A DNA stretch of 15,338 bases from CAIVND01 sp035532075 (lineage in GTDB: Bacteria > Actinomycetota > Acidimicrobiia > Acidimicrobiales > Bog-793). Each line of letters starts with the position of its first letter. Position 1 is the stretch's first letter. Under the pieces are notes generated by a model. The model was not told the origin of the DNA. It worked only from the letters and a program-made list of their open reading frames with translations, and ran no database searches. Shown here piece after piece: positions 1-7,404 of this stretch. The stretch lies in the NCBI GenBank assembly GCA_035532075.1, contig DATKRV010000067.1, positions 1-15,338 on the forward strand, given 5' to 3'. Both the position numbers and the translations under genes were made by a program.

Positions 1-2
1 GG

Positions 3-314
3 CCTGGCAATCCCTATTTGAAGGGTGCGCTCGGCGTTGCCGCAATGTCGGTATCGCGTAGCAAGAACACGTACCTGACGGCGAAGTTCCGGCGCATCGC
101 GTCGCGGAGAGGACCAATCAAAGCCATCGTCGCGCTTGAACACGCCATGCGCACCGCGATTTGGAACATGCTCGACACCGGTGCGTGCTACAGCGACCCA
201 GGCGAGGATTACTTCACCCGTCTCAATCCCGACCGAGCAAAGAGCCGTGCACTCGATCAACTTCACAGGATGGGTTACGCCGTTACTCTTGAACCCCTGG
301 CGGCAGCTGGATAG
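3..314 (+). CDS. IS110-family transposase, C-terminal part (start lies outside window)
   Basis: The frame is open from the window edge and reads GNPYLKGALGVAAMSVSRSK, the end of the transposase IS116/IS110/IS902 C-terminal domain. Further family features follow: TYLTAKFRRIASRRGPIKAI, the HAMRTAIWNML segment, the DYFTRLNPDRAKSRA segment, and a tail ending GYAVTLEPLAAAG. The tail and stop look like the natural 3' end of the family, so the missing part is probably only upstream of the window. IS110 transposases are DEDD-type enzymes that move elements generally lacking terminal inverted repeats, so no right end can be marked in the 90 bases before the next gene. The DEDD residues themselves are not visible, so activity cannot be judged. 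The position next to a broken integrase fits a mobile-element accumulation zone. Confidence 0.85.
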   Translation, partial: PGNPYLKGALGVAAMSVSRSKNTYLTAKFRRIASRRGPIKAIVALEHAMRTAIWNMLDTGACYSDPGEDYFTRLNPDRAKSRALDQLHRMGYAVTLEPLAAAG

Positions 315-406
315 TCCGGGGAATCTTCGCGTCAGTGGATCGATAGGTAGAGCGGTAAAACCTCCTGCCAGAATAAAGCCAACAGATGGTCTTTTGAAGG
401 AGAGCA

Positions 407-1575
407 GTGGCTGGGAGTATGCGAAAGGTCCGCGAGCCCGATGTTTGGCAGCTGCGCGTCTTCATCGGCCGGGATGCGAATGGAAAAACCATACATAAGC
501 ATCAGGTTTTCCATGGATCGAAACGCACCGCGGAGCGTGAACTGGCTCGACTGGTTTGCCGAGCAGGAGGCGACACCAGCATCAACTCTTCCCATAACGA
601 CGCGATGGGGTCCAGATACGACGATCAACGACGCGATTGGCGCTTGGAGGACGAACGGCTGGGACGACCTCTCCCCATCCACCACGCGACGATATGAAAG
701 CATCATCAAGGTCCACATCGCGCCGACAATAGGGAGGCGGCGGATCGCAGAGCTCAGCCCGTATGACGTGGAGACGTTCTTTCGAAATCTCAAGAGCCTG
801 GGGCTCTCTCGTTCAAGCGTCCGCCAGACACGCGCCATCTTGGCCCGAGCCTTTCGCCTAGCACGTCGCTGGAGCGGGAATACGCTCCCGAACCCGATTT
901 CGGAGACAGAACTTCCAGTCTGGTCGCTCAATGAACGGCCCTCGGTGCGATCTCCGACCCCCCAAGAGGTGCGAGCGCTGATGCGCGAATCAAAAACTGG
1001 CGATCTTCACCTGAACTGCTTCCTCCGAGTCATTGTCGCGACTGGAATGAGAAGAGGAGAGGCCTGTGCACTCCGGTGGTCTGACATCGACTGGGAAGAC
1101 TCGACGATCCGAATCGATGAATCGATCGTCGCGGACAAGGGCCACGCGAGCATCAAACTTCCAAAGACGAGCGCAAGCATCCGATCTGTTGCAGTCGATA
1201 CTGGAACTCTAGAGACACTTTCGCTCCTTCGAGTCGAGCAAGGTCATCTTGCCGAGGTCGCAGAGGTTGAGATTTCTCTGGAAGGATTCGTATTTTCTTA
1301 CGAACCGGGAGGTGCGGCCCCTCCGTATCCGGACACGCTTTCACGTGGATTCATCGAACTTCGCAAACTCGCAGCCGTAGCCCCGGGATATCCATCTACA
1401 TTCACTCCGACACTTTCAAGCCACCATCCTCGATCCGATAATTTCAGAGCGTCAGAAGCAGTCGCGCCTTGGATGGTCGACCGCTCACATGGCTCGTCAC
1501 TACACGGATCCGATCAACTCTGAAGATCGGCGAGCCGCAGCGCACATCGCAATGATCATCGAAGTGATGAGGACC
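407..1575 (+). pseudogene. Tyrosine recombinase (integrase), broken by two frameshifts
   Basis: The gene starts at GTG 407, seven bases after AAGGAG. The N-terminal arm-binding part (MRKVREPDVWQLRVFIGRD) is in one frame, the core-binding domain and first catalytic arginine (ATGMRRGEACALRW) in a second, and the remaining active site in a third. The catalytic lysine is probably in LPKTSASIRSV, and the third frame holds HSLRH, LGWSTAHM and the nucleophile context ARHYTDP. Removing one T from the run at 555-557 and the T at 1389 restores a continuous protein reading LARLVAEQEA and APGIHLHSLRHFQAT. All catalytic positions survive, so inactivation looks recent. No stop is found at the expected C-terminus near 1570; the frame runs on into the opposite-strand rep remnant. 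The family integrates elements at the 3' end of tRNA genes, which fits the tRNA fragment at 3539-3580. Sequencing error is less likely because long genes elsewhere in the window are intact. Confidence 0.85.
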
Positions 1576-1623
1576 TCGATACCTTGTGACCTACGGATAA
1601 GACTCCGATCGGCGGAGGAAGGT

Positions 1624-2400
1624 CTAGGGCGACCGGAGACAAGCCTCTCTCAGCATCTGCCGCACCTCGAACATCTCTCGTTGTCGTTGGTGAGCGAAGA
1701 AGACCTCACCGGGGTTGTTCCAACCGATGCCGACGAACTCATGGTTCGGCATCGGTCGGTCGGAGTCATCCCCACCGAAGAACTGTTGACGGCGGTCCTC
1801 TTGCCACTGCGCGCGTCCGTAGAGCCGGGCGAGATTGCGACGGGTGGTGATTGTCACCCGTCTCCAGAGCTCTGGGACAAGAGCATTGAAAAGGACCGCT
1901 CCCGTGTAGTCATAACAATCGGGACAGAACGGCTCTCCAATGATCTTGTCGTACTCCCCATGGGTCATCGCACAGCTTCGCTTTCGACCATGAACACAGG
2001 GACCCTTCGTGCCAGGACGACAGGGAAGGATCCGTCCATTTCGCGAGACACTCCGGTGCACGGCACCAAACGATGGTGCAGTAAGGGTCGCGAAGACAAC
2101 TGGGTGAGATCTGATCTCCTCGGGGATCCCCTTCCCGCCATCGAGGCCTGCGAGCACGAGCACCCGTGCGTCCATCCGGTAACGATTGGCACAGGCACGC
2201 CAGCGCGTTGATCGCCGGTTGCCACAGGCTTTGAAGTACTCAGTACTCGCTCTCGAGGTCGACGATTTCAACCGAACTGGCTCTCGACACCACGAACACG
2301 ACCGTCCGCGTTCCTCGAAACCCTCCCAGCCGCCTTTCGACCCGTACGTCTCAATGACACCCTCGAGCACTGCTTGATCGACGATCGTTCCCATGGCCAC
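1624..2400 (-). pseudogene. RepSA/pSAM2-type replication initiator, truncated
   Basis: The middle of this frame carries hallmarks of the actinobacterial RepSA-like initiator family: a cysteine-rich CGNRRSTRWRACANRYR segment, GLDGGKGIPEEI, VFATLTAPSFGAVHR, and CPDCYDYTGAVLFNALVPEL followed by WRRVTITTRRNLARL. After about residue 190 the expected core (a VHFH-type histidine motif and the rest of the nuclease domain) is absent, and about 65 unrelated residues precede the stop. No other frame on this strand supplies the missing part. Upstream of the GTG at 2400 there is no convincing ribosome site, so the 5' end may also be lost. Such initiators drive rolling-circle-like replication of excised actinomycete integrative elements. 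Here the gene lies tail to tail with the broken integrase, unlike the usual same-strand order, which suggests rearrangement. It is almost certainly non-functional. Confidence 0.8.
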
Positions 2401-2575
2401 CAGCTGAACTCATCGACTTACTGGTCGAACTACCGGATCTCTGTTGCCAGATATGGATCCTTGACACGCACTGAGACCTACTCATACGCGCTGCAACAGT
2501 TGAAGAGGTCCCCCTGGACCTTCAGCCTTGGGGGCGGGACCTCACTTTAATCAGTTCATTGATATTGAAGACGAG

Positions 2576-2600
2576 CTGTGAGAAGTTTCTATAAGGGATC
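2576..2600 (+). repeat. Dispersed short repeat, copy A
   Basis: This 25-base segment contains GAAGTTTCTATAAG, identical to a 14-base stretch in copy B, and ends in GATC like the other three copies. It also begins CTGTGAG, like copy D, with 19 of 25 positions matching copy D by eye. It overlaps the truncated end of the DUF433 fragment. Its nature is unknown; an element end or recombination scar is possible. Confidence 0.5.
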
Positions 2601-2726
2601 AAGGGATGCGACAACATCCTCGCGATCCAAGTACGGAAGGTCCTCAAGTACTTCGTTGATATCCCGTCCAGCAGCGAGCCGTCCCAATACCGCTGAAACC
2701 GGCACACGCGGGAGTGCTAGGGCCAC
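2589..2726 (-). pseudogene. DUF433 antitoxin-like fragment
   Basis: A short minus-strand frame reads RVPVSAVLGRLAAG, then INEVLEDLPYLDREDVVASL, matching the core of DUF433 proteins, which typically read RVPVxxxLxxLAAG followed by an acidic (D/E)xYPxLTxEDI helix region. The usual first 25-30 residues (including the G-x-P-x-I-x-G-T-R stretch) are replaced by LALP, and the protein stops early after SLDPL. A GTG at 2726 could start a 45-residue product, but no good ribosome site is present. DUF433 proteins are usually antitoxins paired with PIN-like DUF5615 toxins; no toxin can be found downstream. The stop codon lies inside repeat copy A, so the truncation point coincides with that repeat. Confidence 0.6.
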
Positions 2727-2761
2727 CCTGCAGCAACGCGGCGCTCACCCCCTAATATATG

Positions 2762-2777
2762 GTACGATATCTCGTAC
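2762..2777. promoter_or_regulatory. Inverted repeat, candidate YefM-YoeB operator
   Basis: GTACGA-TATC-TCGTAC is a perfect 6-base inverted repeat with a 4-base spacer, ending 18 bases before the yefM start. It lies in an AT-rich stretch that could hold the promoter. YefM-YoeB complexes are known to repress their own promoter by binding palindromes with a TGTACA-like core. The GTAC cores here fit loosely, so this is inference from position and symmetry. Confidence 0.5.
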
Positions 2778-2795
2778 AAGTATAGGAGGTAGAAA

Positions 2796-3038
2796 GTGGC
2801 ACTTACTGCGAGCGAGGCGAGAAAAAACCTCTTTCCGCTGATTGAAAAGGTAAACGACGATCATCAGCCAATCGAGATCACATCGAAGCGCGGAAATGCT
2901 GTCTTGATTTCACGGGCTGATTACGACGCGCTGAGCGAGACTGCTTACCTCTTAAGGGCTCCTGCGAACGCCCGGAGATTGCTCGAAAGTCTCACCCAAG
3001 CGCAAAACGGCGAACGAGAAGTACACGAGCTCGCGTAA
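2796..3038 (+). CDS. yefM: Antitoxin YefM (Phd/YefM family)
   Basis: This 80-residue protein neutralises the YoeB ribonuclease and, with it, represses the operon. The N-terminal half is the typical DNA-binding and dimerisation fold: ALTASEARKNLFPLIEKV, then HQPIEITSKRGNAVLIS and DYDALSETAYLL. The C-terminal part from about residue 55 is the flexible toxin-wrapping tail (RLLESLTQAQNGE). The length is normal for the family. The GTG start at 2796 is chosen because a strong AGGAGGT sits at 2784-2790, and no earlier start fits that spacing. The stop overlaps the yoeB ATG by one base (TAATG), so the two are translationally coupled. A palindrome at 2762-2777 is a plausible autoregulatory site. The pair appears intact inside an otherwise decayed mobile region, as expected of an addiction module. 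Confidence 0.93.
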   Translation: MALTASEARKNLFPLIEKVNDDHQPIEITSKRGNAVLISRADYDALSETAYLLRAPANARRLLESLTQAQNGEREVHELA

Positions 3039-3298
3039 TGCGGCTGGTATTTACGCCGCATGGCTGGGACGACTACCTCTACTGGCAGTCAACTGATAGA
3101 ACGACGCTAAAGCGTCTCAACCGTCTTCTTGAGGCAACGGTACGCGATCCAGCGTCAGGTCTCGGAAAACCCGAACAGCTGCGGCATGTCCTCCAGGGAT
3201 GCTGGTCACGGAGAATTGACGAAGAACACCGACTTGTCTATCTCATCGACGGCCAGGACATAGTTGTGTTGCAAGCAAGATTCCATTACCAACGATGA
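3038..3298 (+). CDS. yoeB: Toxin YoeB, ribosome-dependent mRNA interferase
   Basis: This 86-residue protein belongs to the Txe/YoeB branch of the RelE superfamily, which cleaves mRNA in the ribosomal A site when freed from YefM. The family signature is complete: LGKPEQLRHVLQGCWSRRI, then DEEHRLVYLI, and a C-terminal ARFHYQR. The residues known as catalytic in E. coli YoeB are all present at the same numbers: E46, R65, H83 and Y84. The length is standard (84-86 residues). The ATG overlaps the yefM stop, ensuring the antitoxin is made first. Nothing suggests inactivation. The toxin should be active and poorly tolerated without yefM, which may explain why this cassette stayed intact among broken neighbours. 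Confidence 0.94.
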   Translation: MRLVFTPHGWDDYLYWQSTDRTTLKRLNRLLEATVRDPASGLGKPEQLRHVLQGCWSRRIDEEHRLVYLIDGQDIVVLQARFHYQR

Positions 3299-3538
3299 TG
3301 GCAATTCATGCTCAGCGAGTTCCAATTTGGTGTTTCCGATCGGCAGGACGCATTCCGGAGTTGGCGTCGTTTGCGAGAGATAGACGAGAAAAAAGCCAAC
3401 ACGCGAGCCAACAACATCCGTCCCAACCCATTTCCCAGAGTTGCAGTGCGTCGCAAATTTGATTCGGCTGATTCCTTGAGCTGCGATTTTGCAATCCGCT
3501 GCGACTGACTGCTACCCGTTGACACCACCTCGCAAGGC

Positions 3539-3580
3539 CTCATAATCCCTTGGTCGAGGGTTCGATCCCCTCCGGCCCCA
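3539..3580 (+). other. tRNA(CAU) 3'-part fragment, probable attachment-site scar
   Basis: The 42 bases read like the 3' part of a tRNA. An anticodon loop CTCATAA (anticodon CAU, Met-type) is followed by half of an anticodon stem (TCCCT), a variable loop, a perfect T arm GAGGG-TTCGATC-CCCTC, the 3' acceptor strand CGGCCCC and the discriminator A. The matching 5' half (acceptor GGGGCCG, D arm, 5' anticodon stem) is absent upstream, so this is not a functional tRNA gene. Identity running from the anticodon loop to the 3' end is the usual extent of att sites used by tyrosine integrases of actinomycete elements. No second copy is present in the window. A DUF4143 gene fragment begins 7 bases later. 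Confidence 0.65.
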
Positions 3581-3586
3581 CTCATT

Positions 3587-3742
3587 GCCGACTTCGCGGG
3601 ACTCGAACTCCTTCGTGACCTTCTTGGTCCGCGGTTCCGGGCGGGCATCGTCCTTAATCTCGGAACACGCTCCTTCTCTCATGGCGACAGGATTTTCGTA
3701 GTGCCGGTCGATGCACTGTGGAAGTCGTATCCCCACGCGTGA
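3587..3742 (+). pseudogene. C-terminal fragment of a DUF4143 AAA+ ATPase
   Basis: A 51-residue frame reads ADFAGLELLRDLLGPRFRAG, then IVLNLGTRSFSHGDRIFVVP and VDALWKSYPHA. This matches the extreme C-terminus of ATP-binding proteins with a DUF4143 domain, whose ends typically read DFxGLxxLRDxLGxRFxxGVVL and then GDRLWAVPISALW. The rest of this usually 400-residue protein, including the Walker motifs, is missing: upstream sequence is the tRNA fragment. There is no start codon or ribosome site. The fragment therefore marks a recombination junction at the tRNA 3' end. The family is common in accessory regions and has been linked to toxin-antitoxin-like roles, but nothing can be concluded from this remnant. 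Confidence 0.65.
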
Positions 3743-4072
3743 CCTCACCGCGATCAGCTGGGCTTGTCAACGGATACATCACCGAAGTTTCTATAAGTGA
3801 TCCAGAGAAGACCAAATTTCGCCAGGCAAAAGCTTCTACTAGGCCGGGGGAGTAACTGTCGCGTCCTCGCCGCCCGATGCGAGCAGAAGTGTTGAGCCGA
3901 GAAAACACGGACTTAGAGCCCATTGCGCTCGCAATAGACGACTACAGACCAGCCTCTGCGTTCCTAGTCAAGTTTGTAACGGCACGCAGAGCAATTACTC
4001 AACTCAGAATATCCAAGTAACTGCCAACTTACGCTGACTTTATCAGTATCTGAGCCGAGCGAGGCTGCCCTT
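3743..4072. other. Non-coding interval before the Fic gene
   Basis: This 330-base stretch contains repeat copy B and otherwise no recognisable gene. A 47-codon frame at 3877-4020 (starting MRAEVLSRENTDLEPIALAI) has no ribosome site and no recognised family. The last 60 bases are relatively AT-rich and probably contain the promoter of the Fic gene, but no clear -35/-10 pair can be assigned. Confidence 0.4.
3760..3802 (+). repeat. Dispersed short repeat, copy B
   Basis: This 43-base segment matches copy C (5636-5677) at about 34 of 43 aligned positions by eye, sharing GTCAACGGA, ACATC, GAAGTTTC and a terminal GATC. It also shares the exact 14-base core GAAGTTTCTATAAG with copy A. It lies 17 bases after the stop of the DUF4143 fragment, in the same orientation. 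Copies B and C flank the Fic gene as direct repeats. Confidence 0.55.
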
Positions 4073-5575
4073 ATGTCTGCGTTCTTCGTAGCGACACAGT
4101 CAGAGACGTTCTTCAGTACCGCCGCGACGAGCGATGCCGTCGCCTACGCGGTGTCCACTGGACGTGCTCGCAGACTTGGACCTCGCCTATATACGCGGAC
4201 CGTGGTGGATGCCGAAGAGGACATCTGTCGTCGCAACTGGGCGGCAATAGCGGAAGGATACTTTCCCCACTCGATCATCAGTGGTCGTACCGCCTTCTTG
4301 TTCAAGCCATCGGAGGATGGTTTGATCTTCTTGACCGCATCGCAGTCGAGAGACGTCCGAGTTCCCGGACTACGGATACGTGCGCAACAAGGCCCGAGTC
4401 TCCAGGAAAGGGATATGCCGTTCATGGGGCTTCCGTTATTCATGAGCTCGCGGCCCCGAGCTTTCCTTGACAACTTGAAGCCCTCGCGGTCATGTTCTGG
4501 AGCAGTCACCCGAACGCTGAGTAGGGCGGAGCTGGAGGAGGCGCTGGAGGATTTCGGGCGGTACGACGTGGAGAACCTGAATCGCTTGCGTGACCAAGCG
4601 AGAGGACTTGCGAGCTCACTTGACGGCGAACGGCGGTTCGCAACGCTTGATGGACTTTTTGGTGCGCTGCTTCACACCAAAGACGTGTCGCTCACGAGTC
4701 GACCCGCCAAGGCGAGAGCAGCAGACGTGCCGTACGACCCGCGCCGCATTGAATCATTCGAGCAACTCGCTTCGAGTCTGCTCGCGTCCGGTCTCCCGGG
4801 CATCCGCGAGAACCCGCACAGCGACGTCAGTGTGCTCGCGTTCTACGAGTCGTATTTCTCCAACTACATCGAGGGGGCCGAGTTCACCGTTCAGGAGGCC
4901 CGGGAGATTGTCTTCGAGGGGTTTGTGACACCGGAGCGTCCGAAGGACGCCCACGATATTCTCGGGACGTATCAGCTAGTGTCCGATCCGCATGAACGGG
5001 CAGGTGTACCGGCTACCGCCGACCAGTTGGTTGTCATCCTGGGCAGTCAGCATGGGGCCATGCGCCGAGAACGGCCCGAGGTTCGACCGGGTCGCTGGAA
5101 GAACCGCAACAACCGTGTCGGCGAGTACGAGTTCGTGGATCACACGCTCGTTGAAGGGACGTTGCGAGAAGGGTTCCGCATCTACGCGTCGCTCCCACCC
5201 GGCCTCGCCCGCGCTGCCTTCGCGATGTACCTCGTCTCCGAGATTCATCCGTTCGCCGATGGCAATGCATGCATGGCCCGGATCGTCATGAATTCGGAAC
5301 TGAGTGTTGCCGGCGAGCATCGAATCATAGTCACCACACATGACCGTCGTGTCTATCTCGCCGTTCTGCGTGGATTAGGCTTGAACACGAACATCGATTC
5401 GTACATACGCGTGCTCACGATGCTCCAGCGAAGAACCGCCGAGATTGATTCCTCCGTGCTTGAGGTTGCACAAGACGCCCTCACGAAGGCGTCGGCCTAC
5501 GTCGACCCGGATCGGGACGCGAACCCATTCGGAGTCCACTTTGATATCGCAACGGCAAAGCTGCCCCGGAGGTAA
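4073..5575 (+). CDS. AbiEi-Fic fusion protein with altered Fic motif
   Basis: This 500-residue protein has an N-terminal AbiEi-type winged-helix region (residues 1 to about 120; AVSTGRARRLGPRLYTR, then IISGRTAF) and a C-terminal Fic domain (about 215-460). Fic proteins usually transfer AMP or related groups to target proteins. A class II-type inhibitory motif, S-x-x-x-E-G, is visible as SNYIEG at 263-268. The active-site loop reads HPFADGNACMAR (392-403): the nucleophilic-base His392, Asp396, Gly397 and Asn398 are kept, but the usual GNGR has become GNAC, so the phosphate-binding Arg is replaced by Cys400. Length and layout match a common actinobacterial family. The ATG at 4073 has only a weak purine-rich stretch before it. 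The gene stands alone, flanked by direct repeats B and C. The fold is certain; the activity is doubtful. Confidence 0.9.
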   Translation: MSAFFVATQSETFFSTAATSDAVAYAVSTGRARRLGPRLYTRTVVDAEEDICRRNWAAIAEGYFPHSIISGRTAFLFKPSEDGLIFLTASQSRDVRVPGLRIRAQQGPSLQERDMPFMGLPLFMSSRPRAFLDNLKPSRSCSGAVTRTLSRAELEEALEDFGRYDVENLNRLRDQARGLASSLDGERRFATLDGLFGALLHTKDVSLTSRPAKARAADVPYDPRRIESFEQLASSLLASGLPGIRENPHSDVSVLAFYESYFSNYIEGAEFTVQEAREIVFEGFVTPERPKDAHDILGTYQLVSDPHERAGVPATADQLVVILGSQHGAMRRERPEVRPGRWKNRNNRVGEYEFVDHTLVEGTLREGFRIYASLPPGLARAAFAMYLVSEIHPFADGNACMARIVMNSELSVAGEHRIIVTTHDRRVYLAVLRGLGLNTNIDSYIRVLTMLQRRTAEIDSSVLEVAQDALTKASAYVDPDRDANPFGVHFDIATAKLPRR

Positions 5576-5635
5576 CGACGGGACAAGCCCAAGGCAACCC
5601 GACCAAGGCGGCTGAGATCCAGTCAGGCCGACATC

Positions 5636-5677
5636 GGGTTCGTCAACGGACACATCGTCGAAGTTTCGATACGGATC
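5636..5677 (+). repeat. Dispersed short repeat, copy C
   Basis: This is the partner of copy B: it shares GTCAACGGA, ACATC, GAAGTTTC and a terminal GATC, starts 60 bases after the Fic stop codon, and has the same orientation. Translated on the plus strand, copies B and C read GLVNGYITEVSI and GFVNGHIVEVSI. They could therefore be remnants of a shared coding sequence as well as a DNA motif. Confidence 0.55.
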
Positions 5678-6195
5678 AATGGGTAACGCGATTCGTAGCT
5701 GGTTCCAAGGCGAAACTCAGGATGAAATCAGACTTATCGCGCACAATGTATGCATGCCAAATTTGAGTGAACCAATATCGACCAATCAAGATATGCAAGC
5801 CATCACATTTCGAACTCATCTGGATTGTGCCAGGCTTGATGCGATCTATCGAAGTTCCGCGGCGCGCTTCGGGTTGACGTATACAACCTTTGGCTTGGTG
5901 TACGCGAGTAATCATTAGTACCACTGGGCAGACGAATTTGCAGCGAGATAGGCGGTCGGCCTTCCGATCCTCATCTACAGCGATACCGCGGGTTCACGAC
6001 GGGACCGACCTGCGATGCGCTGACTGCGGACGTAATCCTGCTGGTCAAGGCCTCAGGCGACGCGAGCTTCTTTAGCGTGGGCTGAGTTGTTTTTATGGAG
6101 AGCACATTCAATTCTCAACGCAAACACCTCATCGGAAAAGATGAATGGGACGGAAAGTTTACGTTGAATGTCAATGATTCGATCCGGCTAGCCGA
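5678..6195. other. About 520 bases without a supportable gene
   Basis: Open frames on both strands (for example plus-strand 5679-5918) have no ribosome site and match no family I recognise. Between 5960 and 6075 two plus-strand frames, one base out of phase, read VGLPILIYSDTAGS and then ADVILLVKASGDASFFSVG. These look protein-like and may be the decayed end of a gene whose identity I cannot name. A short T run at 6089-6093 follows that point but has no strong hairpin before it. Confidence 0.4.
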
Positions 6196-6903
6196 TCAGC
6201 GCACCGCTGCCGCGATGTTGGGATCTCCCATTGCCTCAAGCACGTCGTCGATGAAAAATACATCGGCATACTTGTGGTGTAGATCGAAGAGCGACACTTT
6301 ATGACTGACCTGGCTTCGATCGAAGCAGCAATCTGCAACGACGACCACGTGGTAACCGAGCGAGTAAGCGTCAACGACCGAAGCACGCACGCACCCCGAG
6401 GTGGACTCACCGACAACTATCAGGCCGTCAACCTTCGCCCGTTGCAGATCAGCATTGAGACTAGTGCCGAAAAATACGCTCGCACGGTCCTTTTCGATGA
6501 GTGAATCTCCATCTTCAAAGAACCCGTCCATTATTTCAAGATCGTCCGATGAATCGGCCTCGCCGACCTGTCGCATCGTCGGGCGCTTGGAAGCATTCCG
6601 TTCGAGACGCCCCGTACTGAAAAAGACCGGCGCACCCTTGTGCCTCGCGACAGAAAGTAACCGCATCGTAGGTTCCCTACATTCCCACGCATACCTTCCA
6701 CACGAGCTTGGATACTCCTGGGTCACCTCCAGAAGATCTCGGCTACCACCGCGATAGACCCGTTTGTAGAGATCGATCGCAAGGACTGCGACATTCTCGC
6801 TGACATAACGAGGACGTTGGTAAGCCGAATAGAGGGCTCGTGTCGGCTGATCGATCATGGAGTTCCAGATCCCGTCGACGCATTTTCCATCGCTCTCCGT
6901 CAT
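6196..6903 (-). CDS. Isochorismatase-family hydrolase, N-carbamoylsarcosine amidase-like
   Basis: This 235-residue cysteine hydrolase has the family triad: Asp44 (LAIDLY), Lys138 (IEKDRASVFFGT) and Cys171 in GESTSGCVRASVVDAYSLGY. The TSGCVRASVVDA form is typical of N-carbamoylsarcosine and maleamate amidohydrolases, so the likely reaction is hydrolysis of an amide or carbamoyl group releasing ammonia; the substrate is unknown. The ATG at 6903 is chosen over the upstream TTG at 6948 because GGAGAGG stands seven bases before it and the homologous part starts later. This ATG overlaps the stop of a decayed frame (ATGA), hinting that it once followed another gene in an operon. A second, divergent member of the superfamily lies 500 bases upstream on the same strand. 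The protein should be cytosolic; no signal peptide is visible. Confidence 0.88.
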   Translation of the reverse strand: MTESDGKCVDGIWNSMIDQPTRALYSAYQRPRYVSENVAVLAIDLYKRVYRGGSRDLLEVTQEYPSSCGRYAWECREPTMRLLSVARHKGAPVFFSTGRLERNASKRPTMRQVGEADSSDDLEIMDGFFEDGDSLIEKDRASVFFGTSLNADLQRAKVDGLIVVGESTSGCVRASVVDAYSLGYHVVVVADCCFDRSQVSHKVSLFDLHHKYADVFFIDDVLEAMGDPNIAAAVR

Positions 6904-7031
6904 ATCCGCCTCTCCAAACCAGTCGCGAAAGCTCCTGTAGAATACCAATCGATCTTTACAGGGTCGTCATTGTTGATGATTAACAAGCCATTCCTACCAT
7001 GATCCCAAATAACGACTCTTCCATCAAGATC
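6900..7031 (-). pseudogene. Decayed tail of an unrecognised gene, coupled to the amidase
   Basis: A 43-codon frame reads DLDGRVVIWDHGRNGLLIIN, continues NDDPVKIDWYSTGAF and ends at a TGA that overlaps the amidase ATG by four bases. It is closed upstream by an in-frame TGA at 7034-7032. The peptide looks protein-like and the ATGA junction is a classic operon joint, so it is probably the 3' end of a gene whose upstream part has been frameshifted or lost. The DGRVVIW stretch would suit a small NTF2/SnoaL-like protein, but this is a guess. Confidence 0.35.
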
Positions 7032-7404
7032 TCACGAACATGGCCGAATGCGTCATGACGACCGCAACGAGAGGCATCTGGCGGGCCGGGCGCAAGGAGA
7101 GCGCCATGGCAGACAGTTCACAGTGCATCGCGCGCTCGGTCATCGCGCGTCACCGTACATGATCGAAAATACCGTTGACCTGCAGCTTCATGATCGCCAA
7201 TCATCTGCGTTATTTCGCATGGACGACCGATTCATAAGGACACCCTGGAAGCAACGATTCGGCCTCGGATGAGTCGATCTTTTCGAGATGAGCTCTGTAC
7301 CTCAGCCAAGGCGACGATCCGCGCAAGGCGATTGCCCCTCGACCCGGTGAATCGATAGCGCCGGTTCGAGGCGAAATTCCAACGCTACGTTGTCAAGCAG
7401 CAGA
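7032..7404. other. Probable decayed coding stretch between the two hydrolases
   Basis: No intact gene is visible in these 370 bases. On the minus strand, short frames such as LEKIDSSEAESLLPGCPYES (around 7230-7285) and QMIGDHEAAGQRYFRS (around 7150-7207) look protein-like and lie in different frames. This is consistent with a frameshifted gene that continued into the fragment ending at 6900. No terminator or promoter can be assigned. Confidence 0.35.

Noticed and set aside
332..931. Minus-strand frame of 199 codons opposite the integrase
   Set aside because: It lies opposite convincing integrase sequence and reads as low-complexity shadow without any family motif.
1489..2211. Long plus-strand open frame of 240 codons starting MARHYTDP
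   Set aside because: Only its first roughly 27 codons are real, being the displaced C-terminus of the integrase. The rest is antisense to the recognisable RepSA-type frame and has no family character.
2506..2521. AGGTCC-CCCT-GGACCT hairpin as a terminator
   Set aside because: The stem is only six pairs, there is no T run on either side, and no gene ends there.
3539..3580. A complete tRNA-Met gene
   Set aside because: The 5' acceptor strand, the D arm and the 5' half of the anticodon stem are missing upstream, so it cannot fold as a full tRNA.
3512..3748. Minus-strand frames containing RRGSNPRPRDYEA-like peptide
   Set aside because: This peptide is the well-known artefact of translating a tRNA T arm and 3' end; the DNA is better explained as the tRNA fragment.
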